A stretch of DNA of 64,000 nucleotides from Roseibium litorale. Its GTDB lineage: Bacteria > Pseudomonadota > Alphaproteobacteria > Rhizobiales > Stappiaceae. The notes under the pieces are model-generated. The model saw only the letters and a program-made list of their open reading frames with translations, did no database searches and was not told the DNA's origin. Each line of letters starts with the position of its first letter. The stretch's first letter is position 1. A program made the translations under genes and the position numbers. Shown piece by piece: positions 38,953 through 47,966 of this stretch. The stretch is taken from the NCBI RefSeq assembly GCF_014842915.1, contig NZ_JACYXI010000002.1, positions 1 through 64,000 on the forward strand, read 5' to 3'.

Positions 38953-39327
38953 TCAGGACATTTCTCCGGGAGGCGCGGGGCGGGTGGCGACGAAGACCGC
39001 ACAGCTGATCATGACGGCTGCGACAAGGGCTGCCAGCCAGGCTTGAGGCCGGGCGCTGAGATAAAAGACCCCGTAGCCGAAGGTCATTCCGGCCAGCGCC
39101 AGGCATTTGGCCCTGAACGGAATAGCGCCATGGTCGCGCCAGGCTTGTACCGGAGGGCCGAAGGTCGGATGCGAAAGAATGCGGGCCTCCAGCTCCGGCG
39201 AGGAACGGGCGAAACAGCCAGCCGCCAGAATGAAGAAGATCGTTGTCGGCAGAAGCGGCAGGAAAGCGCCGATCACACCGAGGACGACAAAACCGGCTCC
39301 GAGGGCCTTGAAGGTGGTGCGCCGCAA
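38953..39327 (-). CDS. DUF454/YbaN-family membrane protein
   Basis: A 124-residue inner-membrane protein with three to four hydrophobic segments. It carries the family core LGVIGAFLPLLPTTIFFILAAG, then CFARSSPELE and HPTFGPPVQAW. Function unknown in the family. No ATG lies near the family N-terminus. A TTG at 39327 preceded by GGAGG with a 6-base gap gives MRRTTFKALGAGF and fits best. A longer in-frame extension to 39663 crosses non-conserved sequence and is rejected. Divergent from the DUF502 gene. Confidence 0.8.
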   Translation of the reverse strand: MRRTTFKALGAGFVVLGVIGAFLPLLPTTIFFILAAGCFARSSPELEARILSHPTFGPPVQAWRDHGAIPFRAKCLALAGMTFGYGVFYLSARPQAWLAALVAAVMISCAVFVATRPAPPGEMS

Positions 39328-39507
39328 GGGCTGCCTCCAATTGGTGCAGGTGAAGCGGCTGATCGCACAAAAAATCTCAGCCGGGAAGGATACCGCAGTG
39401 CATCCTGACGCATTATGTAGACAAGCGGAAGTGTGAAAGCGAGTGGCCGCCGGCGTCAGAATGTCTGCAGGCGCGGGCACATGACATCGAAGGGGAAGGT
39501 GCAGTGA

Positions 39508-40239
39508 ATGAGCAGTGATGACATGTCCCCCGAGATTCCGCCGGTTATCGAGCCGAAGCGCCGGCACCGGTTCGCAACGCGGTTGCGGAACTATTTTCTC
39601 ACGGGACTGGTCATCGCGGGGCCGATCGGCATCACCCTTTGGCTGACATGGACTTTCATCCATTGGGTCGATAGCTGGGTAAAGCCCGTTCTTCCCACGG
39701 CCTACAGCCCTGAAACCTATCTGCCGTTTTCCGTGCCCGGCCTTGGCCTGATTGTGGCTGTGATGGTTCTGACCCTGCTGGGGTTTCTGGCAGCCAATTT
39801 CCTTGGCCGGAGCCTGCTGTCCTTCGGCGAGTCTCTCGTCAATCGCATGCCGCTGGTGCGCAATCTCTACAGCGGGCTGAAGCAGATCTTCGAGACGGTT
39901 CTGGATGAGCGCGGCAATTCCTTCAAAAAGGCGGCCCTGATCGAATATCCCCGCAAGGGTCTTTGGGCCGTCGTGTTCATCTCGACCGAAACGCGAGGGG
40001 AAATCGCCCGCAAGCTTGAAGGCACGGCGGAGACGGTTGCCGTGTTTCTTCCAACGACGCCCAACCCGACCTCGGGCTTCCTTCTGTTCGTGCCCAAGGA
40101 CGAGATCATCGAGCTCAACATGAGCGTCGAGGATGCCGCCAAGCTGATCATCTCCGCCGGTCTGGTCAATCCGGAGCTTCCCGAGATCGCCGCCGCCCAG
40201 CAGACGGGCAAGAAGGTGCTGGAAAGCGCCGCTGTGTAG
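39508..40239 (+). CDS. DUF502 membrane protein
   Basis: A 243-residue protein with two N-terminal transmembrane helices (about 32-54 and 77-98) and a soluble C-terminal domain containing NRMPLVRNLYSGLKQIFETVL and PTTPNPTSGFLLFVPKDEI, the DUF502 signature. Molecular role unknown. In Rhizobiales it is a constant neighbour of recG, as here (convergent, 296 bases apart). Confidence 0.9.
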   Translation: MSSDDMSPEIPPVIEPKRRHRFATRLRNYFLTGLVIAGPIGITLWLTWTFIHWVDSWVKPVLPTAYSPETYLPFSVPGLGLIVAVMVLTLLGFLAANFLGRSLLSFGESLVNRMPLVRNLYSGLKQIFETVLDERGNSFKKAALIEYPRKGLWAVVFISTETRGEIARKLEGTAETVAVFLPTTPNPTSGFLLFVPKDEIIELNMSVEDAAKLIISAGLVNPELPEIAAAQQTGKKVLESAAV

Positions 40240-40355
40240 GGCCGGTTTTTCGCTTGGCTGTCCAGTTCAAGTCCTGTTGGGCTCCGAAAAAAAAACGGCG
40301 TCTTTCCTTGGCGAAATTCGGACAACGAAGGCCGAGACGGTCTGCACACCTCTCC

Positions 40356-40476
40356 TCCGTCATGCCATGGCTTGACCATGGCATCCATGCCGCAACCTAG
40401 AGGCAACAGCACCGCTTTGGTTTGAAGAGCCGAAACGGCATGGATCCTCGGGTCACGCCCGAGGATGACGGCCGGG
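40356..40476. repeat. Intergenic palindrome between DUF502 gene and recG
   Basis: The outer arms CCGTCATGCCATGG and the inverted CCGAGGATGACGG, with an inner CATCCATGCCG paired to CGGCATGGATCC, enclose about 45 bases. It resembles the CCGTCATcC-type palindromic repeats seen in many alphaproteobacteria and may serve as a bidirectional transcription end. Confidence 0.6.
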
Positions 40477-40535
40477 AGGTAAGGCTTGCCCTTTGACTGG
40501 CTGTCGAAAGCCGTTCACGCGAAAAAAAACAGACT

Positions 40536-42638
40536 TCAGCCCGCCCGGAGCAGGCGGATTGCCTCGTCGCGGGAGAAGAGATAGAGCAGGCTCCTGAGCG
40601 CATCGCCGCGCGGGGTTTTCAGGTCCGGATCGGTTTCCAGGATCAGCCGGGCGTCATCTCTGGCCACTTCCATCAGATCCGCATGCTCTTCCGGGCGGGC
40701 AATACGGAAGCCGGGCGTGCCGGACTGGCGGGTGCCGAGAATTTCGCCGCCGCCGCGCAGTTTCAGGTCTTCCTCGGCAATCAGGAAGCCGTCGTTGGTT
40801 TGGCGCATGATGTTAAGCCGGGCGCCGGCCGTCTCGCCGAGCGGACCCTTGTAGAGCAGCACGCAGGACGAGGGCTTGTCGCCGCGCCCCACACGGCCCC
40901 GGAGCTGATGCAGCTGGGCCAGGCCAAAGCGTTCCGCATGTTCAATCACGATGATCGTGGCATCCGGCACATCCACCCCCACTTCGATGACGGTGGTCGC
41001 CACAAGAACCCGCGTCTCGCCGGATTTGAAGGCCTGCATGGCCGCGTCCTTCTCTTCTGCGGACATGCGCCCGTGGACCAGCGACACCTTCTGGCGCAGG
41101 GCCTGTTCCAGAACCCGGTGGCGGTCTTCAACGGCAGCCAGGTCGATTTTTTCGGACTCCTCCACCAGCGGGCAGACCCAATAGACCTTCTGCCCTTCGG
41201 CAATGGCCGAACGGATGCGGCCGATAATTTCGTCCAGCCGGTCGAGCGAAACCGAGACAGTTGTGATCGGCTTGCGGCCAACCGGCTTGTCGGTCAGGCG
41301 TGAGACGTCCATGTCGCCAAAGCATGTCAGCACCAGGGTGCGCGGAATGGGCGTTGCGGTCATGACCAGGACATCGACGCCCTTGCCCTTGGCGGAGAGC
41401 GCCAGGCGCTGGTGAACACCGAAGCGGTGCTGCTCGTCCACGACAACAAGGCCGAGGTCCTTGAATGTGACGGAGCCCTGAAAAAGGGCATGCGTGCCGA
41501 CCACCAGGTCGATCTCGCCCGCATCCAGCTTTTCCTGTGTGAGGCGGCGTTCGCGGGCCGTGTCCTTGCCGGTCAAAAGCGCGAGCCGGATGCCAACCTT
41601 TTCGCACAGCGGTGCCATGGAGGCGAAATGCTGACGGGCGAGAATTTCCGTTGGCGCCATCAGCGCACCTTGCGCGCCTGCCTCGATCACCTGGGCGAGG
41701 GCGGCCAGTGCCACCACGGTCTTGCCCGCGCCCACATCGCCCTGAAGCAGGCGGAGCATGCGGGTCGGTTCGGCAAGGTCCTTGTTGATGTCCTCGATTG
41801 CGGAGACCTGACCGGGCGTCAGTGCGAAGGGCAGGGCTGAGATGACCTGCTTCTGCAGCTTGCCTGAAGGCTTGCGGACAATGCCGCCGAGCTGCCGCAT
41901 GTTGGCCCGCACCAGGGCAAGCGCAAGCTGGCTCGCGAGCAACTCGTCATAGGCAAGCCGCTGCAGGAAGGGCGATTCCGGATCAATGTCCTGCTGCTCT
42001 TCCGGCTGGTGCAGACGGCGAAGCGCCTCGTCAAAATCGGGCCAGTGGTTCTGGTCCTTGTGCGGGCCATTCAGCCATTCGGGCAGGGCAGGCAGCTTTG
42101 TCAGAGCCGCCCCAACGGCCTTTTGCAATGTCTTGGGTGAAAGGCCTGCAGTCAGCGGATAGACCGGCTCCAGCGGCGGCATGGCGTCGGCTTCTTCCGG
42201 TGCCAGCACATAATCCGGATGGACCATCTGCGGCCTCTCGCTGAACCATTCCACCTTGCCCGAGACGATCCGCCGCTCGCCAACGGGGAACTGCTTTTCC
42301 AGCCAGTCCCGGCGCGGGTGGAAAAACACGAAGGCAATTGAGCCCGTGTCGTCAAAGGCGAGCACCCGGTAAGGCGCCTTGCCGCCGCGCGGACCGGGCA
42401 TGTGCCGGTCGATGGTCACGTCCAGCGTAACGATCTGGCCGCTTTCGCAATAGGCGATGCCCGGCCTGTGGCGACGGTCAATGACCCCATGAGGCGCATG
42501 AAACAGAAGATCGGAGACGGTCGCCTCGCGCCCTGGCTGGGTGGACAGGAACGCCGTCAGCAACTGCGCAATCTTCGGGCCGATCCCCGGCAGGGTCGAT
42601 ACGGAGGCAAACAGCGGATCGAGAACCGAGGGGCGCAT
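40536..42638 (-). CDS. recG: ATP-dependent DNA helicase RecG
   Basis: A 700-residue RecG that remodels stalled replication forks and Holliday junctions. It has an N-terminal wedge/OB domain, helicase Walker A LLQGDVGAGKTVVA, a DEQHRFG box II, TATPIPRT, and C-terminal helicase motifs (TTVIEVGVDVPDAT, QLRGRVGRG). ATG 42638 gives MRPSVLDPLFA, the common alphaproteobacterial RecG N-terminus, so the 28-codon upstream extension is rejected. The ribosome site is weak. Divergent from sdhE. Confidence 0.97.
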   Translation of the reverse strand: MRPSVLDPLFASVSTLPGIGPKIAQLLTAFLSTQPGREATVSDLLFHAPHGVIDRRHRPGIAYCESGQIVTLDVTIDRHMPGPRGGKAPYRVLAFDDTGSIAFVFFHPRRDWLEKQFPVGERRIVSGKVEWFSERPQMVHPDYVLAPEEADAMPPLEPVYPLTAGLSPKTLQKAVGAALTKLPALPEWLNGPHKDQNHWPDFDEALRRLHQPEEQQDIDPESPFLQRLAYDELLASQLALALVRANMRQLGGIVRKPSGKLQKQVISALPFALTPGQVSAIEDINKDLAEPTRMLRLLQGDVGAGKTVVALAALAQVIEAGAQGALMAPTEILARQHFASMAPLCEKVGIRLALLTGKDTARERRLTQEKLDAGEIDLVVGTHALFQGSVTFKDLGLVVVDEQHRFGVHQRLALSAKGKGVDVLVMTATPIPRTLVLTCFGDMDVSRLTDKPVGRKPITTVSVSLDRLDEIIGRIRSAIAEGQKVYWVCPLVEESEKIDLAAVEDRHRVLEQALRQKVSLVHGRMSAEEKDAAMQAFKSGETRVLVATTVIEVGVDVPDATIIVIEHAERFGLAQLHQLRGRVGRGDKPSSCVLLYKGPLGETAGARLNIMRQTNDGFLIAEEDLKLRGGGEILGTRQSGTPGFRIARPEEHADLMEVARDDARLILETDPDLKTPRGDALRSLLYLFSRDEAIRLLRAG

Positions 42639-42878
42639 GGCAGGAGCGGACTTTCCGTTCGGTGCGGGGCGATAGACTGCGGAGCGGACCGCAGGGTGAA
42701 GCGAACGGTCTCCTTGTGCCACGAAGAAACGGATGTACGCAATATGTTCTCATTTTTCATTGGAAGACGCTGACATAGGCGCGTGACGGGGCTATATAGC
42801 GCCGATGCCTCCCGCATTGCGCAGCCGCGTTTTGCCCGGAGACCAGATATTCCGCCGAGCCAAGGACACCGGACCCGG

Positions 42879-43196
42879 ATGACACAGCCTCTCGACCAAA
42901 AGCCAGAACGCGACAACCGCCGCAAGCGCATCCTGTTCCGCTGCTGGCACCGGGGCATGAAGGAAATGGATCTGCTGCTGGGCGGTTTCGTCGAGGTGCA
43001 TATCGATTCCCTGAATGAGGCCGAGCTGGACGAGCTGGAGCATATCGTGACAGCCCACGATCAGGATCTTTATGCCTGGATGACCGGACGCAAGCCTCTG
43101 CCGGAAGAGTGGGACGGCCCGCTTTACCGCCGCATCGTCACCTGGCATCAGGACGAGATCGCCGCCGGACGGATCATCACCGCCCGCGATCTTTAA
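42879..43196 (+). CDS. sdhE: FAD assembly factor SdhE
   Basis: A 105-residue SdhE/CptB/Sdh5-family protein that assists covalent FAD attachment to succinate dehydrogenase. The central family core is KRILFRCWHRGMKEMDLLLG, including the RGxxE motif, followed by DQDLYAWMTGRKPLP. Start ATG 42879 matches the family, so an upstream extension through the recG promoter is rejected. Between divergent recG and mfd, as in other Rhizobiales. Confidence 0.94.
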   Translation: MTQPLDQKPERDNRRKRILFRCWHRGMKEMDLLLGGFVEVHIDSLNEAELDELEHIVTAHDQDLYAWMTGRKPLPEEWDGPLYRRIVTWHQDEIAAGRIITARDL

Positions 43197-43258
43197 GCTG
43201 CTCCTGCGGCTTCCCCATATTTCTGCGACCCAAGATCCAAGCGACAAGGAAGAGCGCC

Positions 43259-46200
43259 GTGTTTGAAAGCCTGCTGAAGGACCAGGCCAATATCACCCTT
43301 GCCAGCGTGCCGGACGGCGCAGAGGCGCATGCCCTGGCGCGCATTCTCGCGGAAAGTGGCACCAAGGGCTTGTCGCTGGTCTTTGTCGCCCGTGATGCGA
43401 CGCGCATGCAGATGATCACCGAGGCGCTGTCCTTCTTCGCGCCGGATGTCGAGGTGATGCAACTGCCCGCCTGGGACTGTCTGCCCTATGACCGGGTATC
43501 CCCGAACCCCGGCATCAGCGCCCGCCGCCTGATGGCCCTTGGCGCGCTGGCCCATGGACTGCCGGAGACAAAGCAGACCCTTCTCCTGACCACGGTCAAT
43601 GCAGCCGTGCAGCGGGTGCCAAACCGGGAGTGGATGCGCCAGCAGACCCTGGCCATGGCGCCGGGCAACCGGCTCGACATGGGCGGCATTGCCTCATGGC
43701 TGGACATGAACGGCTTCTCCCGCACCTCGACCGTGCGGGAAACCGGTGAATTCGCCGTGCGCGGCGGCATCATCGATCTCTTCACGCCGGGCTCTGAAGA
43801 ACCTGTCCGTCTGGATTTCTTTGGCGACACGCTGGAATCGATCCGTTCTTTTGATCCGGAAACCCAACGCACCTTGAAGCAGCTCAAACGCCTTGATCTA
43901 GTGCCCATGAGCGAAGTGGTGCTGTCGGAAGAATCAATTTCCCGCTTCCGCCGGTCCTATCTGGCCCAGTTCGGCGCGGCGAGCCGTGACGATGTGCTCT
44001 ACCAGTCTGTCAGCGATGGCCGCCGCTATGCGGGCATGGAGCATTGGTTGCCGTTGTTCCATGAGCGGCTGGAAACCCTCTTTGACTATCTGGGCGCGGC
44101 GCCGGTGGTTCTGGATGCGCGGGCAGGCGACGCGGTGCGCGAGCGTCTCGATCAGGTGGGCGAGCATTATGCCGCCCGCCAGGAGGCCCGTGAGAGCGGC
44201 CGCAGCGCAGGCTCCGTGCCTTATATGCCGGTCGAGCCGTCCGCCCTGTACCTCGGTGACAACGAGTGGACGGCTGTGCTTGCTGACCGGGCCAGCGCAG
44301 CGCTTGATCCTTTCACCCCGCCGCCGGGTTCCGGCAAGCTGGTGGTGGATCTGGCTGGCCGTCAGGGCCGGACTTTTGCAGCCGAGCGTGCTGCCGGTGA
44401 CATCAACATCTTCGATGCGTTGACCGCTCATGTGAAGACCTTGCAGAAGGCTGGCAAGCGCACGGTGATCGCCTGCTGGTCTGAAGGTTCGCGCGACCGT
44501 CTCGGACAGATCCTCTCCGACCACGGCCTGACCGCCGCCAAGGAAGTGGAAACCCTGGCTGCTGTCGACGCGCTGCCGAAGGCTGTGACCGCGCTCTGCG
44601 TTCTGGGCATCGAGCATGGCTTCGAGCTGGAAGACATCTCCTTCATCGGCGAGCAGGACATTCTGGGCGACCGCCTTGTCCGCAAGAGCCGCAAGAAGGG
44701 CAAGGGCGCCAATGTCATCACCGAGGCAACGGGTCTTTCGGAAGGCGATCTGGTCGTCCATGTGGACCACGGAATCGGGCGTTTTATCGGCCTGAAGACC
44801 GTTGAGGCGCTTGGAGCGCCCCATGATTGCCTCGAGCTGCAATATGCCGGAGGCGACAAGCTCTATCTGCCGGTCGAAAACATCGAGCTTCTGTCGCGCT
44901 ACGGCTCGGAAGACACGGAAGCGCAGCTCGACAAACTGGGCGGGGGGGCCTGGCAGGCCCGCAAGGCCAAGCTGAAGAAGCGCATTCTTGAAATCGCTGA
45001 TGGCCTGATCAAGACGGCTGCTGCCCGCGCTCTCAAGACCGCACCGGTGGTCGAGGTGCCGGACGGGGTTTACGACGAATTTGCCACCCGTTTTCCCTAT
45101 GACGAAACGGAAGACCAGCTCAACGCCATCGACGCGGTCTTTGGCGATTTGGCGTCGGGCCGCCCGATGGACCGGCTGGTTTGCGGCGATGTGGGTTTCG
45201 GCAAGACGGAAGTGGCCCTGCGCGCGGCCTTTCTGGCAGCCATGTCCGGGCGTCAGGTCGCGGTGGTGGTGCCGACAACGCTTCTGTCGCGCCAGCATTT
45301 CCGTACCTTCTCAGAGCGCTTCCACGGTCTGCCGATCAACGTGGCCCATGCCTCGCGTCTGGTGCCGGCAAAACAGCTCAACGAGAACAAGAAGGGCCTG
45401 GCTGATGGCTCCGTTGACATCGTCGTCGGCACCCATGCGCTGCTCGGCAAGGGAGTGACCTTCCGCGACCTTGGCCTCTTGATCATCGATGAAGAGCAGC
45501 ATTTCGGCGTCAAGCACAAGGAACGGCTGAAAGAGCTGAAGTCCGATGTACATGTGCTGACGCTCTCCGCAACGCCGATCCCGCGCACCTTGCAGCTGGC
45601 CCTGACCGGCGTTCGCGAGCTCTCCCTGATCGCAACGCCGCCGGTGGACCGACTGGCGGTGCGCACCTTTGTGTCGCCCTTCGACCCGCTGGTGGTGCGC
45701 GAAGCCCTGCTGCGCGAGCATTACCGCGGCGGCCAAAGCTTCTATGTTTGCCCGCGCCTGGCGGATCTGGCCGAGCAGAAGCAGTTTCTGGAAGAAAGCG
45801 TGCCGGAGTTGAAAGTGGCTGTCGCCCACGGCCAGATGCCGCCGGGCGAGCTGGAAGACGTCATGAATGCCTTCTACGAGGGCAAGTACAACGTGCTTCT
45901 GTCCACCACCATCGTGGAATCCGGTCTCGACATTCCGACCGCAAACACCCTGATCGTGCACAGGGCGGACATGTTTGGTCTGGCCCAGCTCTATCAGCTG
46001 CGCGGCCGCGTTGGGCGGTCCAAGACCCGCGCCTATGCGCTCTTCACCGTTCCGGCCAAGAAGACCTTGACCACAACGGCGGAACGCCGCCTGAAGGTGT
46101 TGCAGTCGCTGGAAACCCTAGGTGCGGGCTTCCAGCTTGCCAGCCACGATCTGGACATTCGCGGTGCGGGCAACCTGCTTGGCGAAGAACAGTCCGGACA

Positions 46201-46744
46201 CGTCAAGGAAGTTGGCTTCGAGCTCTATCAGCAGATGCTGGAAGAGGCGGTGGCAAGCCTGAAGGACGGCGGCGAGGACATGGGCGAAGAGCAGTGGTCG
46301 CCGCAGATCAACATCGGCACGCCCGTGCTCATCCCGGAAAGCTACGTGCCGGATCTTCAGCTGCGCCTGTCGCTCTACCGCCGTCTCGGCGATCTGACAG
46401 AGGCCGGGGAAATCGACGCCTTCGGCGCGGAAATGATCGACCGCTTCGGACCGATGCCGGAAGAAGTGCAGCACCTCCTGAAGATTGTCTTCATCAAGGG
46501 GCTGTGCCGGAAAGCTAATGTGGAGAAGGTGGACGCGGGGCCCAAAGGCATCGTCATCACCTTCCGCAACAGCGAGTTCCCGAACCCGGCAGCCCTCGTT
46601 GGCTATATCGCCGAGCAGGGCGTGCTGGCCAAGATCCGGCCGGACCAGAAAGTCGTGCTCACCCGCGACTGGGAAAAGACCGACACACGGCTCAAGGGCG
46701 CAGCAACGATTCTGGCCAAGCTCGCCAAGCTGGCGGCGGGGTAG
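43259..46744 (+). CDS. mfd: Transcription-repair coupling factor
   Basis: A 1161-residue Mfd that removes stalled RNA polymerase and recruits UvrA to lesions. An N-terminal UvrB-homology region is followed by an RNA polymerase-interacting domain (about 480-560, VHVDHGIGRFIGLKTV). The RecG-like translocase has Walker A CGDVGFGKTEVAL and DEEQHFG. It is full length. The start is the GTG at 43259 (VFESLLKDQ), as AAGGA lies upstream and the family N-terminus fits. It follows sdhE by 62 bases. Confidence 0.97.
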   Translation: MFESLLKDQANITLASVPDGAEAHALARILAESGTKGLSLVFVARDATRMQMITEALSFFAPDVEVMQLPAWDCLPYDRVSPNPGISARRLMALGALAHGLPETKQTLLLTTVNAAVQRVPNREWMRQQTLAMAPGNRLDMGGIASWLDMNGFSRTSTVRETGEFAVRGGIIDLFTPGSEEPVRLDFFGDTLESIRSFDPETQRTLKQLKRLDLVPMSEVVLSEESISRFRRSYLAQFGAASRDDVLYQSVSDGRRYAGMEHWLPLFHERLETLFDYLGAAPVVLDARAGDAVRERLDQVGEHYAARQEARESGRSAGSVPYMPVEPSALYLGDNEWTAVLADRASAALDPFTPPPGSGKLVVDLAGRQGRTFAAERAAGDINIFDALTAHVKTLQKAGKRTVIACWSEGSRDRLGQILSDHGLTAAKEVETLAAVDALPKAVTALCVLGIEHGFELEDISFIGEQDILGDRLVRKSRKKGKGANVITEATGLSEGDLVVHVDHGIGRFIGLKTVEALGAPHDCLELQYAGGDKLYLPVENIELLSRYGSEDTEAQLDKLGGGAWQARKAKLKKRILEIADGLIKTAAARALKTAPVVEVPDGVYDEFATRFPYDETEDQLNAIDAVFGDLASGRPMDRLVCGDVGFGKTEVALRAAFLAAMSGRQVAVVVPTTLLSRQHFRTFSERFHGLPINVAHASRLVPAKQLNENKKGLADGSVDIVVGTHALLGKGVTFRDLGLLIIDEEQHFGVKHKERLKELKSDVHVLTLSATPIPRTLQLALTGVRELSLIATPPVDRLAVRTFVSPFDPLVVREALLREHYRGGQSFYVCPRLADLAEQKQFLEESVPELKVAVAHGQMPPGELEDVMNAFYEGKYNVLLSTTIVESGLDIPTANTLIVHRADMFGLAQLYQLRGRVGRSKTRAYALFTVPAKKTLTTTAERRLKVLQSLETLGAGFQLASHDLDIRGAGNLLGEEQSGHVKEVGFELYQQMLEEAVASLKDGGEDMGEEQWSPQINIGTPVLIPESYVPDLQLRLSLYRRLGDLTEAGEIDAFGAEMIDRFGPMPEEVQHLLKIVFIKGLCRKANVEKVDAGPKGIVITFRNSEFPNPAALVGYIAEQGVLAKIRPDQKVVLTRDWEKTDTRLKGAATILAKLAKLAAG

Positions 46745-47070
46745 ACGTGGCGTTTCTGCCGGGATTCTTGTCCGCTTCGCCCGCTGTCACTTTCTGCCGC
46801 CGGTATGTCACCTCTGGCGCAGTATGGCTCTGGACAAACGCTGCAACAGGCCTTTCAGACCGCTCCACTCACAACCGGCATTTTCCTGGTAGAATTTTTC
46901 CTCAGCCCTGAGGCGGCTGATCCTGCCCTGTGGATGTTCGCCATCCCGGCGATGGAACGCAATGCAGAAAAACGGGATCATGATGGAACCTCTCCGGTAA
47001 ACTCCATCTCTCTTATTGTCCTTCTATTTTGTGGTGACATAGATCCAATTCTGCGCGATGTATTTCAATT
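46745..47070. other. Gap between mfd and a LysR gene
   Basis: 326 bases with no supportable gene. The last 100 bases are AT-rich and probably hold the LysR gene's promoter. No ribosome site precedes that gene's ATG. I see no repeat or clear terminator. Confidence 0.45.
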
Positions 47071-47946
47071 ATGAAAAACGTCGCCTGGGATCTGTACCAA
47101 CTCTTCCTCGTTGTCGCCCGCAAAGGCGGCTTAAGCGCTGCCGCCACAGCCTCCGGCATGAGCGCCCCCACGCTTGGGCGTAGAATGCTGGAATTGGAAC
47201 AGGGTCTTGGGCGCGAGTTGTTTCTACGCAGCCAGACGGGCTACGAGTTGACAGCCGATGGCCAGGCATTGCTCGAGCAGTTGAAGGATATGGAATCCGC
47301 GGTCCGGAAGCTTGATGCCTGGCAAGGCTCTGCCAAGGGAGACGTGCTGGTCCGGATCGCCGCCGGAACCTGGATCGGTCTGCTGATATCCGAGAATTTT
47401 TCAACACTCTGGCAGCCGCACGACGGGTTTCGGGTCGAACTGACGATTGGCGAGCAGCGGGCCAATCTTGCTTATCGCGAGAATGACATTGGAATCCGGG
47501 CCTTTGCACCTGAGGAGCCCAACCTGGCTTCACGTTCAGCTGGCGAGGTCGCATATGCGCCCTTTCGTGCCCGCAACAGCACCGCAACAGGATCTGAGGT
47601 CTGGCTGGCGGTCGACCGGGACAATGCCCATTCAGCTTACCTGCGGTGGCCTCACGAGCAGGTTGCCGGCAAGATTATGACGACCGTCAACCGGCCGCGG
47701 TCCCTCAGGGATCTTGCGCTTTCCGGGGCAGGCATTGCGGTTCTGCCCTGCGTCGCCGGGGATTTGGAACCCGGTTTGGAGCGGGCAGGAGAGGAGATAG
47801 GAAGTCTCAGACACCGCCAGTGGATCGTGATGAACGACGACGACCGGCACCGTCCGGAAATTCGCACGGTGCTTGACAGATTGTCCGGCCTGCTTGGCCG
47901 TTACCGGGACGTTTTGGCTGGGCGAAGGCCGGGGCAGATCGTGTGA
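47071..47946 (+). CDS. LysR-family transcriptional regulator
   Basis: A 291-residue LysR-type protein. The N-terminal helix-turn-helix has LYQLFLVVARKGGLSAAATASGMSAPTLGRRMLELE, and the effector domain follows from about residue 90. The target is unknown. It is convergent with the Na/Pi cotransporter, so no divergent partner marks its regulon. It could act on itself or a distant locus. Confidence 0.88.
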   Translation: MKNVAWDLYQLFLVVARKGGLSAAATASGMSAPTLGRRMLELEQGLGRELFLRSQTGYELTADGQALLEQLKDMESAVRKLDAWQGSAKGDVLVRIAAGTWIGLLISENFSTLWQPHDGFRVELTIGEQRANLAYRENDIGIRAFAPEEPNLASRSAGEVAYAPFRARNSTATGSEVWLAVDRDNAHSAYLRWPHEQVAGKIMTTVNRPRSLRDLALSGAGIAVLPCVAGDLEPGLERAGEEIGSLRHRQWIVMNDDDRHRPEIRTVLDRLSGLLGRYRDVLAGRRPGQIV

Positions 47947-47966
47947 AGTCTTGAGATCATGAAGGG

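Noticed and set aside
46805-47074. Possible 89-residue gene after mfd
   Set aside because: No ribosome site, no recognisable domain, and it overlaps the likely promoter of the LysR gene.
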